NCBI GenBank assembly: GCA_023078555.1
Contig: CM041199.1
Span: forward strand, 8,189,315-8,253,314
Origin: Ulva prolifera
Lineage: Eukaryota > Chlorophyta > Ulvophyceae > Ulvales > Ulvaceae
Direction of reading: 5' to 3'
DNA length: 64,000 nucleotides
In this document: in pieces, positions 25,297-38,300 of the stretch
How the letters are laid out: each line of letters begins with the position of its first letter
How positions within the stretch are numbered: position 1 is the first letter of the stretch
Position numbers and translations under genes: made by a program
The notes under the pieces: generated by a model
Database searches by the model: none
Seen by the model: the letters and a program-made list of their open reading frames with translations, nothing else
Told to the model about the DNA's origin: nothing

Positions 25297-26842
25297 GTTT
25301 GGGCAAGATGTCTTGGATCGCCATCGCGTCTCCCTAGTCTGCGCCTTCAGTAATCTTGCAAGTCAATTCTGGCACGTTCAGACTTTGTCACCGTGACGAT
25401 CACGCCATGCAGTGCTTCTACACTGGATCCATAAAGTTGTATAACTTTTCCTGCGCACGCGATGGATTTGAATATGCGCACTCTCACCGGCTACACTTTC
25501 AACAGATCTGCACAGGCACACATGAGAGCTGGCTCGCAAACACCCTGGACAGCAGGTACGCAGCAGCGGTCACAAGTTGACCCAAGCGTTTATTGTTGAA
25601 GACTGTACGCAAGTGGCCCCTTCTACATCGAGTTGGCCAACGTGCAAACAGTACGTCAGCGGTGCATGAATCGGCAGATGACCTCCACGGCCACGCAAGC
25701 GTGAGAGGACAAGAGCAGCGGGAGACTGACAGCCGCAGACAGACAACCTGACCTGCGATCCACCATAACCAGGCACATATCCGCAAACACAACACAATTC
25801 ACCTGCTTCAGCACCGTGTGACCCGATCGGGCGTCCCTGCCTGTATGTGACACACAGACACCAACACACTCGCTTACGGCAGGCACCTGCTATGCAGCGC
25901 CACGGACATGATCCTCCGCACCGAACATGTCTCATGACCAGCTGTGGGTCTGTTTGGTACTGCGCTACACTCGGTCTTTGCCGCTGCAGTACATCGTTGC
26001 CGCTGCATGCATATGTAACAGTGATCGCCATCCAGGTCTACAAGTGCATACAGTAGCGTTGGCTATGAGATGACGACAGTACTAGATGCTGCAGCTGCGG
26101 CTCACCAAACTCGGTCTGACGATGATTTCATGAGACCGCATAACATTCAATCCAATAAACCAGTACTTGACTGTTTCAAACCCAAAGGCACTTCAACTGC
26201 ATACATCAACTAGTGTTTCGTGCTCACAGAATTCGTGCTCACAGAATCCGCTTCCACCCGCCTCTGTAAGAATCTCGACCATGCAGTGACATGGGGAAAC
26301 TGACAGATTCGGCCCTGCATGTGCTATAGACGTCCGACGGCTGCACGTTCATATTCAACACCGTCCAAGTCTGAACCGGCCCCCAACGGCAGGCATCCAA
26401 CCACTCCATTAGGACTCATGCACATATCATCTCAGCTTTCCTGCGTTGACCTCCTGCCTGCCGCGCATAATAAATCAAATACGGGCTCTTCCCTATGCAT
26501 GGCTCATCGCGCTTTCAACGAGCTTTCAATGGATAGTTCGCGATCCAGGAGCAGCCATTTCACTGTGCAATGCAAAGTCCTGCATACCTCAGGCGCTGCT
26601 TGCCTCTCTGCCTTTGCCCCTGCTGCGAAAGCCACATCAACGTGAGATCCACATGCGAACGCACACGGATGAAGACTGACACAGCCCAGGCTGAGCTGCA
26701 CTTCACTGATCAACATGTCCCCACCACAAGTGGATGATGTATCGCAAGTTGCTGTGCTTCACGTGTGAGCCGTGTGCCATGGAGAAGCAGGTAGCAGCGC
26801 TGCCACAGCATTCACACATACACAGGCCAGTGTCTGGGCGCG

Positions 26843-26942
26843 TGGTGAGTTCTGTGTGTGTTGTATGGGTGTCTGGGTTTGTGCTTGCACTGCTTGCTTC
26901 TTTCGCGGTGCTGCCCACCTCGCTGCATTTATCCTTGTAACA
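26843..26942 (+). repeat. Dispersed repeat, copy 2
   Basis: The partner of the segment at 3431-3545, in the same orientation. Similarity is strongest over the last ~60 bp and fades upstream, so the copies are old or only partly related. Confidence 0.5.
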
Positions 26943-27042
26943 CCACAGACCACTACGGGCACTTGCCAGCACCATACCGGCGGGGACGCTCAGACCGCTC
27001 GTCCGGCCACCCCGCTGCAGGCTGCGACTCCGTCAAGACCCA

Positions 27043-27043
<1 letters not shown>

Positions 27044-27074
<31 letters not shown>
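27044..27074. repeat. C homopolymer, about 31 bases
   Basis: An uninterrupted C run. The Pro-rich plus-strand frames over it are artefacts of the run. Confidence 0.95.
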
Positions 27075-27076
<2 letters not shown>

Positions 27077-27325
27077 CCCTTTTCTTGTTCTGTTTGTCAC
27101 CCAGTGGCCCTGTCAAGCAGCCCAGCCTGTCTCCCAGCACATGCCCCCCCTCCTCTCACCCCACACATCCGGGTTGTCAGCTTTCACACTTACAGCGTCC
27201 AGGCAAGCTAGCTTGATCCATATAAGCGGCAGCCGATTGCGAGGGGCGCCTTGGGCAATAGACTGCCCGCCGCTGGTGGTGACGCCATCGCGACTGTGAC
27301 ACTAATTCTTGCAGACCAGAGCCAA

Positions 27326-27901
27326 TCAACAGTGTCCACCGAGCTCTGCTCTGGTGCAAGCGACGGCAGGTATCATATGTGCTCTGCTTTGGCAGAAGCG
27401 AATGCCAGGTTGCATTGACGATGGCCATGGGGTGACCGCAGGCGGCCATGCCTGAGGCTGTGGAAGGGCGGGTGATCTGGGCACATGGCGGCGAATGTTG
27501 CGTTGCATCGACACCCATGACGTGCTGACTGCCGTGGAATCACTCACGGTAGATTTGTCCTCCAGTTGGCCATCAGCGGGGATGCCGTGGAGCAGGTGGG
27601 GACGCAAAGACCACAGCATGGAGGAGTACGTACTGATTATGCTCATGTGGGCAGTGCAGTGAAGCTCGGAGGGCCTTGTTGTTGGTAGAATGTTGCAAAG
27701 GTCAGAGAAAGAGGGACACATGATAGGCAACGCCGGCATAGGCCAGGAGCCAGTGACTGGTTCATCTGACAGGTTTGCTTCGGCATGTAACACTCGACTG
27801 TGCTGTACCATTCGCCTCGCCTCGCGGCGAAGCAGCTGGACCATTCTTTGATTTACGCCATGAAAAAATCCGGGAACATAAGTCTTGAAGGGAGGCCTCA
27901 A
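27326..27901 (-). CDS. Long open frame of unknown status
   Basis: About 190 codons open without a stop. The first ~50 codons (RPPFKTYVPGFFHGVNQRM..., then LLRREARRMVQHSRVLHAE) look protein-like, the rest does not. No recognised domain, no clear start and no paralog in the window. It may be one exon of an unknown gene or chance. Confidence 0.2.
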   Translation of the reverse strand: MRPPFKTYVPGFFHGVNQRMVQLLRREARRMVQHSRVLHAEANLSDEPVTGSWPMPALPIMCPSFSDLCNILPTTRPSELHCTAHMSIISTYSSMLWSLRPHLLHGIPADGQLEDKSTVSDSTAVSTSWVSMQRNIRRHVPRSPALPQPQAWPPAVTPWPSSMQPGIRFCQSRAHMIPAVACTRAELGGHC

Positions 27902-29315
27902 TTCAGTACTTCGCGCAAGCAGACGCCTCCATGAGTGTCTGTGTTCGCTATCAACACAGAATCTGCATCGGTAATGCCAGCTCGATCACGGACAAGTCAA
28001 CTATCAAATCTTCCGAACGAGTTAATCCAGTTCAGCTTTGACACCTGCAGCTGAAGCTGCGAGTGCACGCAGTTGTCACGCGCGTGCGATCACCATCGGC
28101 TGTTAAAGATCAAGCGGCCTGTACAGCTCCAGCGCAAACGGCGCCGACATGGTCAAGTCGACTAGATCTCATCGTGTGCTGAGCGTTTCGACTGCGCATG
28201 GATCGCGAACTATCACGCTTCGACCTGACTAACTGAGCTCAGAGCCGGTGCCCATGCACAGAGACCGCCCGCGCACGCCAGAGCCTTCGTTCAGCTGCCA
28301 GCATATGTCTCGAAGGTGCTGATTGCAAGCTGCTCCACATTAGATCTATGGGTCACGCGGGAGAGCGGAGTTGCGAACATGTCGACGAATCATGGTGCCT
28401 GGATCTGTTGCGGATCCCTCTAGACCGAACTCGACTTGTGGACATCTGCTGAAGCACAGGGTACTGGAAAATACTGCACATCTCGCCATGCCGTATGAGC
28501 GTCGCGAGAATGAAAACTGCAGAATTAACAAGGACGGTCGTGTGCAACCAGTCATGCAATCAAAGCATATGCCTGTTCCGGGCCGGATGTAACCATCGTT
28601 AACTGTCATTGACATGCGAGTGTTCCACGCTGATGTCCCACCAAGGGCCCCGGGTTGCTGTGGCATAAGAATCACGGAGCTGGCTGCAATTGTCGCGCGC
28701 TTGACGAACCAGAGCGATGTACCGTGTGACACCCCGAACGTCAGCGTCCGGCAGATACTCCCGTACTGTAAGCTAGACTACTTCGCTGCTAAACAGATCA
28801 GACCCTTTAGATCACTCTAGCTGAGATCCTTCTGCCAAGCAGCGCGCTGATCAAACCCGTTATCGTTTTGCAAAATGCTGCGCTCGCTGGCATCGCGTGG
28901 GACCGCGTAGAGAAAACTTGCAAACCAGAGATGGGGCACATCGGCCTGGTGGCGACGTCACACAGCGACTCATCAGCCACTTGCAGATCAAACCTTGTAC
29001 GTGCTGCAGTGTACGCGACTCTTCAGGCAGATGGTGCCAAGCTGCAAGCCACTCCCGGACTGACTGACGGGCCTTTCTCCGACAAGCTGCAGCTTGGCCA
29101 GCCGACTGTACTATCAGTTTCACTTTGAAACTTGTAGCCGGTAAAGCATCGCTGCGGTACTTCCTAGGTGCTTCGTTTTTCCAGGCGCGGTATTGTGGAA
29201 CTGCAGCGATTTCACGCGTGTCCGAGGCTAAGCTGGGATTGTCATGGGATAACAATCATTAGTTCGGCCGCTGCCCAGTGGGAGATTTTGGTTGCGCGAG
29301 CCGAAGTGGATTGCC

Positions 29316-32300
29316 ATGGCGGACAAGGAGCGCAGCTCGGTGGCTGACACACTGCAGCCAGCCGACGGCCAATCTGAAATCCCTGTTGTCGTCGCAGTAC
29401 ACATTCGGCCACTGATACATGACGAGGTCGTAAACGGATGCTCTCCATGCCTGTCGGTCACAGAGGGGGAACCTCAGGTACGTCGTCCTCGCAGGTCTGC
29501 CGTTGCTCACATCGGATCTTCAGCCTCGTTAGCTGCTTCAGTTTGTGTAGCGACTGCTGTTGACGCTGTATGTGGCTGCACAGTGTCTTGTGTTCGATGT
29601 AGCCCTTCCGAGCTTTCGTCAACTGTGTCGATGCGTGTTATGTAGAGCGTAACTCTGTTACAATCGCATGTCGGTATCTGCCGTGCATACTGTAGCCTGA
29701 ATCAACTGCTTCTTGTCCATGTCAAAGTTCAGGAAGCTGAGCATAACTGCTTGGCCGAGTCAAAGGCATTGGTGCCTAGTGATCATCCATGCTGACGAAA
29801 CTGCAAGCATTGCAGGCTGAAAGTATACAAACTTTTTTATATCGGGTGTAGGTGTGCTGTGGACATCATACCTTCAGCTTCGACCAGGTCTATGGGGGTG
29901 GTGGCATGGCACCCCCCAACATTTTTTCGGATTGTGTCGAGCCACTGGTTCAAGGCGTCTTCAAAGGGTACAATGCGACAGTTCTGGCTTATGGCCAAAC
30001 TGGCTCAGGCAAGACGTACACAATGGGTTCGCAGTTCATTCCACATGAGAGGCCAAAGGGTGTCATCCCCGATGTCTTGGTGTCCATGTTTGACAGGATA
30101 TTTAGCACTCCAGACGTTCAGTACACTTTAAGGGTGGGTTTCATCGAGATCCATAAGGTGCGGTCTTCCTTATATCTGGTATGTGCATTGCGGGCTCTCA
30201 CACACCGCCTGATTGTGCCTTACAGCACTGGATGCGTGCAGGAAGAGATACATGATCTTCTGTTGGAAGGTGTTCAGCAGCAGCCTAGCATAACGCTCCG
30301 CGAGATGCCGAATGGCAGCATGTGCATTGCTGGTGCCAAAGAGATCGAGGTGGATCTTGCTGCGGGCGCCGAGGCTTCGTTGATGTTTGTCATGAACATC
30401 CTGATGCGGGGGTCAATGGCACGTGCTACGAGCATGACTATGATGAATGCACGGAGCTCTCGTTCCCATGCTGTCTTCTCACTCACGCTGGAGCAGCGAC
30501 GTGATCTGTCGGGTGGTGGCGAGGATGATGACAGCAATGCTGATGGAGCAGGCGGCGACGCAGTTGCCGCCAAGTCAGGTGATGACAAAGAACTGGATCT
30601 GACCTATCTGTGTGCCAAGATGCTCCTGGTGGACTTAGCTGGAAGTGAGCGGGCAAAGAGGACGCAAGCCACCGGGGCACGCCTTCAGGAGGGCATCCAT
30701 ATCAACCAGGGTAAGGGCTTCCTGACTTCCTGTGTACACGCTAGCATACCGAGTCGGCAGATCTGCTGTGATGAACATTCTTTGTGAGTTCAATGGTTTC
30801 TGTGGTCAGACGCCCTGTCCATCGGTAGTCCAAACTGTGTCCATGGGCCGTACATGCACAGCAGGGCTTGACTGCTGAAGCTCCAGAGACTCGCAGCAAT
30901 GTCTTACATGTGTGTGATTGTTCATCTGGTATCCTACTAGTACGCATTCGATAGCTCATGTTGACAGTATATGACCTTGCTTCGTCTGTTCTGCGCGTAT
31001 TTGGTCGCTCAGGTATGAATTCATACCATAGTTGTCCTTCTGTTAGTCACATGACTGCTTGGTTGCTTCTTTGCTTCTTACAATCAATGCAAGGAACAAG
31101 GACAGCCGCTAATATGTGTCCTAGTGACGAAACAAACTACATTAGGCTATGGGAAGCTAGTTGGTTGTGCGGGCATGCGAATTTACATGTGCGCGTATTT
31201 ATGATCAGTGATCTTTTGCTTTGCAGGTCTGCTGTCTCTTGCGAATGTGATCCAGGCTCTGGTCGATGGCCACAAACATGTACCATACCGGAACAGTAAG
31301 CTGACGCGCCTGCTGCAAGACTCACTCGGTCATAACAGCCGCACTGTGATGATTGCCTGTGTTTCTCCAGCAGATTCGAACATGGAGGAGACCATTAACA
31401 CCCTGCGTTACGCCAATCGTGCTCGAAACATCAAGAACAAGCCTGTGGTCAATCGAGATCCAAGTGCAGCACAGATTGTTTTGCTCAGGCAGCAGCTGGC
31501 TGCAGCGCGCGCAGAAATTGATATTCTTCGAGGGCAACTTCATGGGATCCAGCGGAACGTCGCAGCTGGCAGCAGTGCCATTGGTACATCTGCTCGGTCA
31601 AGCTATGGCAGCGATCCCGTAAAACTGGTGCGCCACATAATTCTGCACACACACACGCTCTCAATCTGTCCAATGGCCCAGATTGAATCCACTTTCTGTT
31701 CCCTTTTGTTTCCCAGAAGTTTGCTGGCTGGGATCTGTTGTTTTGTTCTCTGAATCAACAATGACAAACCGAGACGGCGTGGTGTTATGCTAGGCATCGG
31801 CAGAGGGAAAGCAGGAGCTAGCACATGCACTTGCCGAGCAAGAAGCTGCACGTATCACAAGCAAGGGAAGTGGAGATGATCGGAACAAGGCGCTTGTAGA
31901 GCAGTTGGAGAGGTATCAGCAACGCATTTTAGAGCTAGAGGAGGTTGCAGCTGACCGCACACGTCAAGAACTTGCTGATGTGCGGGCAATGGACAGAGGT
32001 ATGTTGCGCCTACGTTGTGCCGAATTTGCATTGGTAGATGTCAAGTGCCATCAGACAGCAGCCCATGGAATAGCACATGCCTGCCCCTCAGATTTATGAC
32101 TGCCGTGATGTAGACGTGCTCTCCAGCAGCCCTGTGCCGCATGTGCGAGATGATCAGGAGCATATGCTGTCAGGATCTCCCAGCCACAAAGTTTCACCCA
32201 GAAAGGATGCCAGAAAGTCTGAGAGAATGCTACAGAAGATGAGCACATTACAGGTGCCCCCCCCTGTACCACATGTGTCATTTGTGTGAATCAAGTTTTC

Positions 32301-35300
32301 GACTTCTTTTGAAATCATGGTACCACTGTCTGCTACATGACAGTGTACATGGCGACCCCCATTTTTCGATGCTGCTGGCAATTGCCACGGGATGGTTGAT
32401 ATAATTTGTGCCATGCCACGTTGTTGCTTTCAACCTGCCCAACGGAAATGAGGAAGGTTCATTGTAGTGTAGTGAAATAGTTAATAGTTCACATATGCTT
32501 GGATTTGAGGTTGCACCCTCTTCTATGTGAATCTAAGTGCACTGATGTGATGCAGCAGCCTTGATCATTTCCACTGCAGTTCCAGATGTGCCAGAGTAGA
32601 CAAAGAAGGTTCTGGTCGACTGTGTTCAGATTCGAATCTCGCCATCACGTCTGTGCATATTCAGGAGGAGCTCAAGCGGAAACAAGACCAACTTTCCAAG
32701 CTTTCTTCCATGGAGCAGGCCAGTGATGGTGTCAGAGCGCGATACGATCGCCTGGTCGCAGACTTGTTGAAGCAACAGGAGACCCTCAAGGTCAAGCACA
32801 GTGAGCTGCACAAACGTCTGAAAGAGGTGGACGTACGATCCTACGCTTTGCTGGACTCTCTTTGTGTGCGGCATCTCCACACTGCTGCGGGGAGGTGTCA
32901 GAGTCCGAGTATGCGTGTTGATATGCCATGCCTATGAACGCGAGTGACAGCAGGTTTCTCATCCAAGGCAACTGTGAAAGTTCCCCCCAGGAATCATTGA
33001 TTCCTGCCAGGACGACCACCGGTTGCAAAGAGCTCTATGCTGATGACGTGACTGGTGCAGAATCAACACGCAGCTGAGAAGATTAGGCAGAGCAAGACAT
33101 ACAAGAAGCAGGTAAAGGATCTCAATGAGCAGCTGGCACTGATGAAGAGGAAAGAGATGGAGAAAAACAAGCTCGAGGGGCTCATTCGCAAGAGTGAGGA
33201 AATGGTGAACCGTCTGAAGAGTGACGTCAATCGAATCAAGGGGCAGAAGGCTGGGATTGCCAAGCAGATGTCTGAACTGCAACAGGTAAATGAACCCTTC
33301 GGAAAGTTGTGGTCGCCCTTTGACATCTGCTTGTGTGCTTTGAAGCTGAAGCGTCTGCATCTTCTACTCCAGTCATCAGCTTCCTGTCTGCTAGCTGCAG
33401 CGGGTGAACCCCCGAATGTGTCACAGACTGCCTGCATGAATGTCACACTGCATCAGGACTGCTGGTTGACCGTCTTGATGTCCTGCAACTCTGCTCACAG
33501 TTCATCCTGATGATCATCACACACCATTCCAGTACGTGTGTGTCTGGGCTCTGGACATGCGTTGCTTTTTAGATTCTTGCGGTTACAGATCTAGTTGGTG
33601 TGTAGGATTATGACACCTTCAAGCGAGGAAAGGCAAAGGAGATCATGTTCCTGAAAAAAGACAGCCGACGTGCCGAGACCGAGATGCGGCGGCTTGCACT
33701 GCTGAACCAGAAGCAGAAAAGTGTTCTGCAGCGCAAAATTCAGGAGGCTGAAGAGGCAAAGAAGCGGTTGCAGTCACTGAAGCAGCGAGGCACAAAGCGC
33801 ACTACTACCCCTGCCACTGCCAACGGCAGCTCTGCGGCTCCTGCACGACCAGTCTCGGTCACATCGAGCAAAGGTGGCTCCGGTCATCCATCCGTGACAC
33901 CATTTGGTACGGCATCGATGACGGGTTCGGCTGGAGCTGGAGGCGGGAGCACAGGAGGGGGAGGGGCCACGGCGACCAACACAGGGGAAGCTGGCGCGGC
34001 TATGCCGCCAGTAGCAGACGGCCGGGATGCAAAGGACTGGCTACGGGATGAGATTGAGGCGGCCAGCACAGCTCACTACACACGCATCGTGATGCAGGGC
34101 ACAGTCGCCAAACGGAGTGACCTGAGTAAGCGTGTCAAGGAGTATGAGCGCAAGGTGGCAGATATTGACCATCTCCCTGAAGAGCAGCAGGTATGCAACC
34201 AGTCTGCGACCATAAGTTTTTTTTGCCTGCTCCTGAATTCCAAGACAGACGTGTCCAAGACACACGCTAGTATGCCTGCTGGTGAAACGTGTGATGCTGC
34301 GGGTTGTGCTGGAGCCGTTATGCTAGGACATGATGTGCAGCTGTCATAGTGCATTGGACATTGTATCATGCTGCGACAAGCCCTTTCTTGTCAATGGTGT
34401 GACTACTGCTGCAGTGCCTCTTATACCTCATTGTTTCCCGGATGCTTCCTGTCATCCTGCCTCTCGTGACACTGAACGTCAGCAAGGACTGCAATGTGGT
34501 GGGAGATGCACACTTCCTTAAGCCAGAATTAAAACATTGCTCCACGGATGCGTTTATTGACTCTAGATTTGTCCTTCTTCCTCCTTTCGATGTTGGCCTG
34601 ATGTTGCAGAGGCAGCAAGAAACGACCCGGGAAGGACTCATGGCGTCCATCAAGCGCATGGAAGCAGAGGTTGACACCTGCACACAGAGCATCCAAGCTC
34701 TGCACGCTGATTTGGACACTGCGGGTAAGCAGAACGATGAAGCTCGGGAAGACTCTACTGCAGAGCGGTTTGCAGGAATCAAGTGAGTTCCTGCACCATT
34801 CTTCATCCTCATATTGACCTGCGCCTGCCGGCTCTTTGACCCTTGATTTGTCACAACAGCATCGAGCGGCTGCCATGTAGCTATTCAGCACTAATGTTCT
34901 TGTTCTGGCGGCATAACGATCAGCCGAGACGCCGGGTGATATGCCTACATTGCTGAACTCCCTTCGACGGGGGCCCTTCATGACAGAGGCTACTGTTTTA
35001 GCTGACCCATAGGGCGTGTGCAGCGACGTAAGCCAGGCCAAATCGATGCTGTCGGCTCTCTTCCGCATGGCATGTGCCTTCAATGATGAGGTGAACATCG
35101 TCAAGGCGAGCAACACTGACCTGGACGATGCCAACGAGGAGCTCAAGGACCGCTGCGATGCTGCACTCGCCGAGGCGGAGGCCCTGCAAGCAGAGCTTGC
35201 GGAGGCGCAGGCCGCAGCGCGAGCCGCACAGGAGGAGGTCGTCAGGGCACAAACTGCCGCCGCGGCCTCTGCCGCAGCTGCAGACTCCATCTCGCCCGGG

Positions 35301-38300
35301 CGCTCCCCGGGCCGGGCAAGCGCCACTGTAGTGCCGGTCTCCGAGGTGAGCCCGGGGCGCAGCAGCCAAGGGCACACGAGCCCGGGCAGGGACTCCCAGC
35401 GCCGGCCGCTGCCCCGGAGCTCGTCGCAGGGACAGGGTGCGGGTGTCAGCCCCGGACGGCGGCAGTCCCGTCAGGAATCGCAGATGCAGCGGGCCGGCGG
35501 CGGCCCGAGCTCTGGAGGCGGCTCGGTTGCATCAGATGATGGCGGCAGCAGCCGAGAGATGGAGCTGGGTTCCGCCGGCGTGTTCGGAACGTTTGATGAA
35601 ATGACGCCCCGCGGCGCAGTGCCATCCACTTTGTCGCAGATGTCCCCGCAAGTCGGCACCATGCCGTCGATTGAGGAGGAGCGTGCTGCGCCTGACATCA
35701 AATCCCTCGATGCACAATTCCAGGAGCTCATGCAAGAGATCCAAGTCAACCTGAAGTGCGGCCTTTCTGCTGTGCATCTACGTGTCATGTCATGTGCAAT
35801 GGCATGTCTGTGTGCATTTTCAAGCTTTGGGATTCTATTTCCGCATTCTGCGGCCTGCATTGAAAGTCACCCGTTTGTGCAGGCCGCGGTCGCGGAATGC
35901 AAGCCCTGATTCACGGCCCCGCAGCAGCAGCGCAGCAACATCAAGTACATACAATGACTCCCGTGGCGGCTCGCTGCGGGTCTCTGCGGACCCCTCGGCC
36001 CACCCGTCGTTCAAGGCGGACCCGAGCAGCCTGATACAGTCGGGGCAGGAGGCCCAGGCGCCGTTCGTGTCGCCGTCGGCGAAGCCCCGCCACTCCCGAG
36101 CTCACAGCAGCAGCATGGCCAGCCTGATGGGCCTGCCGCAGCAGCCGCCGCCGCTGCCACGTGCGGTGGATCTGCGAGTGAGCAGCGACGCGCCACCGGC
36201 TGCGGGGGAGCACGACTCCATGCGCCGCTTCGGCGAGGAGCCCCCCGCCTCGGTTGGAGGGGGGGGCCGGTCCGGTGCGCCCACCCCCCCCTTCACCGAT
36301 GCTGGTCCTGCCCTGTCAAATAATAGCCGCCGCGAGAGCACCCGGAGCATGCGGTCCTCCTCTTCTCACCGGACCCGTATAACTTCGGCTGGCGGGCCAG
36401 GTCACGCGCGCACCTCAACCCGCTCACAGTCTCAACCGCACTCCCGTGCCACCTCTGCACAGGGCTCTCGGGCCCCATCTCGAGAGTCATCTCAAGGATC
36501 CCTCAAGCCTGAGGTATCAGATAGCCCCGCCCCGGTAAGAAGAACCCGGCGGCATGTTTTCAGCATGGAGCGGTCAAGCGATCCGCCGATAACTCCCAGC
36601 CGGACGCGGCCGCCCACACATAGTGCCGGCTCCCGGCGTGTGCTGCACAGCACAGGCAGCACGGCTGTCACGCCCCGCCAGCGCAGCGCAGCAGACCCGC
36701 AGCCGAGCTTGTGGTGGAACCGGCAGCTACACACTATTGACAGCACAAGCATACGGCGCACGCCGCCGCCAGTGAATCCTTCGAGCGTGCACCGCGGGTC
36801 ACGCGGGAGCGTGCCGGGGGGGATTTGGTACCCCCCAGCCCACGCCGGCGCCCCGAGCCCGCCACGGCGGCGCACCACTGGCCCGCCTCCGCTCTCGTGG
36901 AGCAGTGTGGACGTGCAACATGACACTCAAATTGATCGGCGGTGGACGGCACCGCGCGCTTCACATCCCCCTCCCCCAGCGCCTCCAAAGTCGATCCGCC
37001 GTTCGCGGTCCTCCCGGGGCAACGCTGCGAGCATCGATGGTGGGATTGGGGTGGGGAGTGTTGGTGTCGTAGCGATGCCGGTGACGCAATCTGCGGATGC
37101 ACCTCAGTTGCATATATCAGGGGGTATCGGGAGGCATCGTCTCGATGCACGGGGTGTGCGTGCGCGATCCCCGTCGCCGATAGCTTTCGGATCGGCTGTG
37201 CCTGCCCTCGCATCTTACCCTCTCAATTTAGATGCGAATCGCAGCTTGAGTTCATCTGGTTCTCGGCGGGGAAGTGCGGGCGGTAGTGCCATGGGCGGGG
37301 TCGCGAGTGGGCGGGTTTACCCACAGGGTTCGTACCGCTCGGGTTGGATTCCTCCTGGAACCAAGTAGGTCTGGGTGATGTGGTCGAGCATGAGGAATGC
37401 CCTCACGCTGGCCGCGGTGCCCAACACATCCTCTCACGGGGTCTCCGGTTGCGCGGAGCGGTGCGGAGCGGTGTATTGCACTGTGCAGTAGTGCATGCGA
37501 AGTAATGCAATGTATGCGGATCGTGACAACGAGTATGTACAGAAGCTATGGCGTCTCATGGATGGCTCGCATGGAGGGCCCAATGCCTGGCCCACGCTGC
37601 ACCACGTTGTGGTGCAGCCACTTTTGACGTTTTTGGCTTTGTAATGACACTCCCTGGCAGCCACTGCGGTGGTTGCGCATGGGGGAAACAGCCTATTTGT
37701 GGCCTTTTGCTGCTTGGAAGGCTGAGTCACCGGTCTGGCCAGGTGGTGTCTGTACCGCCTGGTCTTCTGCTGCGATTTTCCGATTGGCAGGCCGTGGCGT
37801 GCTGCCATCATGCGCCCACCACTCTCACTTTGAGCCTCCATGCTTCTGAGGGATCTGCCGGGTGTGAGCACCTGGCTCGAGCAGCTTGAGCCTCGACGCC
37901 CTGTTTGCTGTTTGTGGTTGAGCTCATCGCTGCCGACCTATGCAAAGTGTGTGTGGCTTCTTCGTGACGGTAGCCATCCGGTGCAGGAATGGACATTCCG
38001 GAACTGCCATTGAGCCCAGAGGCTGCAGCTGTGGCGGCTGCGTCTACGGGGGGCGATCCGCCTCGTCACCCCCGCGCCCGTCGTTTCAAGACATCTGCCA
38101 GCCACATAGTCACAGGCCCAGGGGTACGCGCTACCTGATCATGCCGTGTGCTGGATGTGTAGAAATTCTGCTTCAGCTGCATTGAAGTGGACGGCTGTGG
38201 TGTGACTGCATCCTGTGTAACATCTGACACTCCATGTGATCAGCACCAAACCGCACAAAGTCACAATGATGGTGCATGTGGAGTCCTTGGTCTCTGTACA

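Larger units (their letters stand above)
25297..29315. other. 4-kb gene-poor region between the TLC gene and kinesin
   Basis: No exon set could be supported. It contains a diverged copy of a dispersed repeat (26.84-26.94 kb), a C homopolymer, a 14-bp direct repeat near 26.22-26.25 kb (CGTGCTCACAGAAT twice) and one long minus-strand ORF listed separately. It should contain the kinesin promoter at its right end. Confidence 0.45.
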
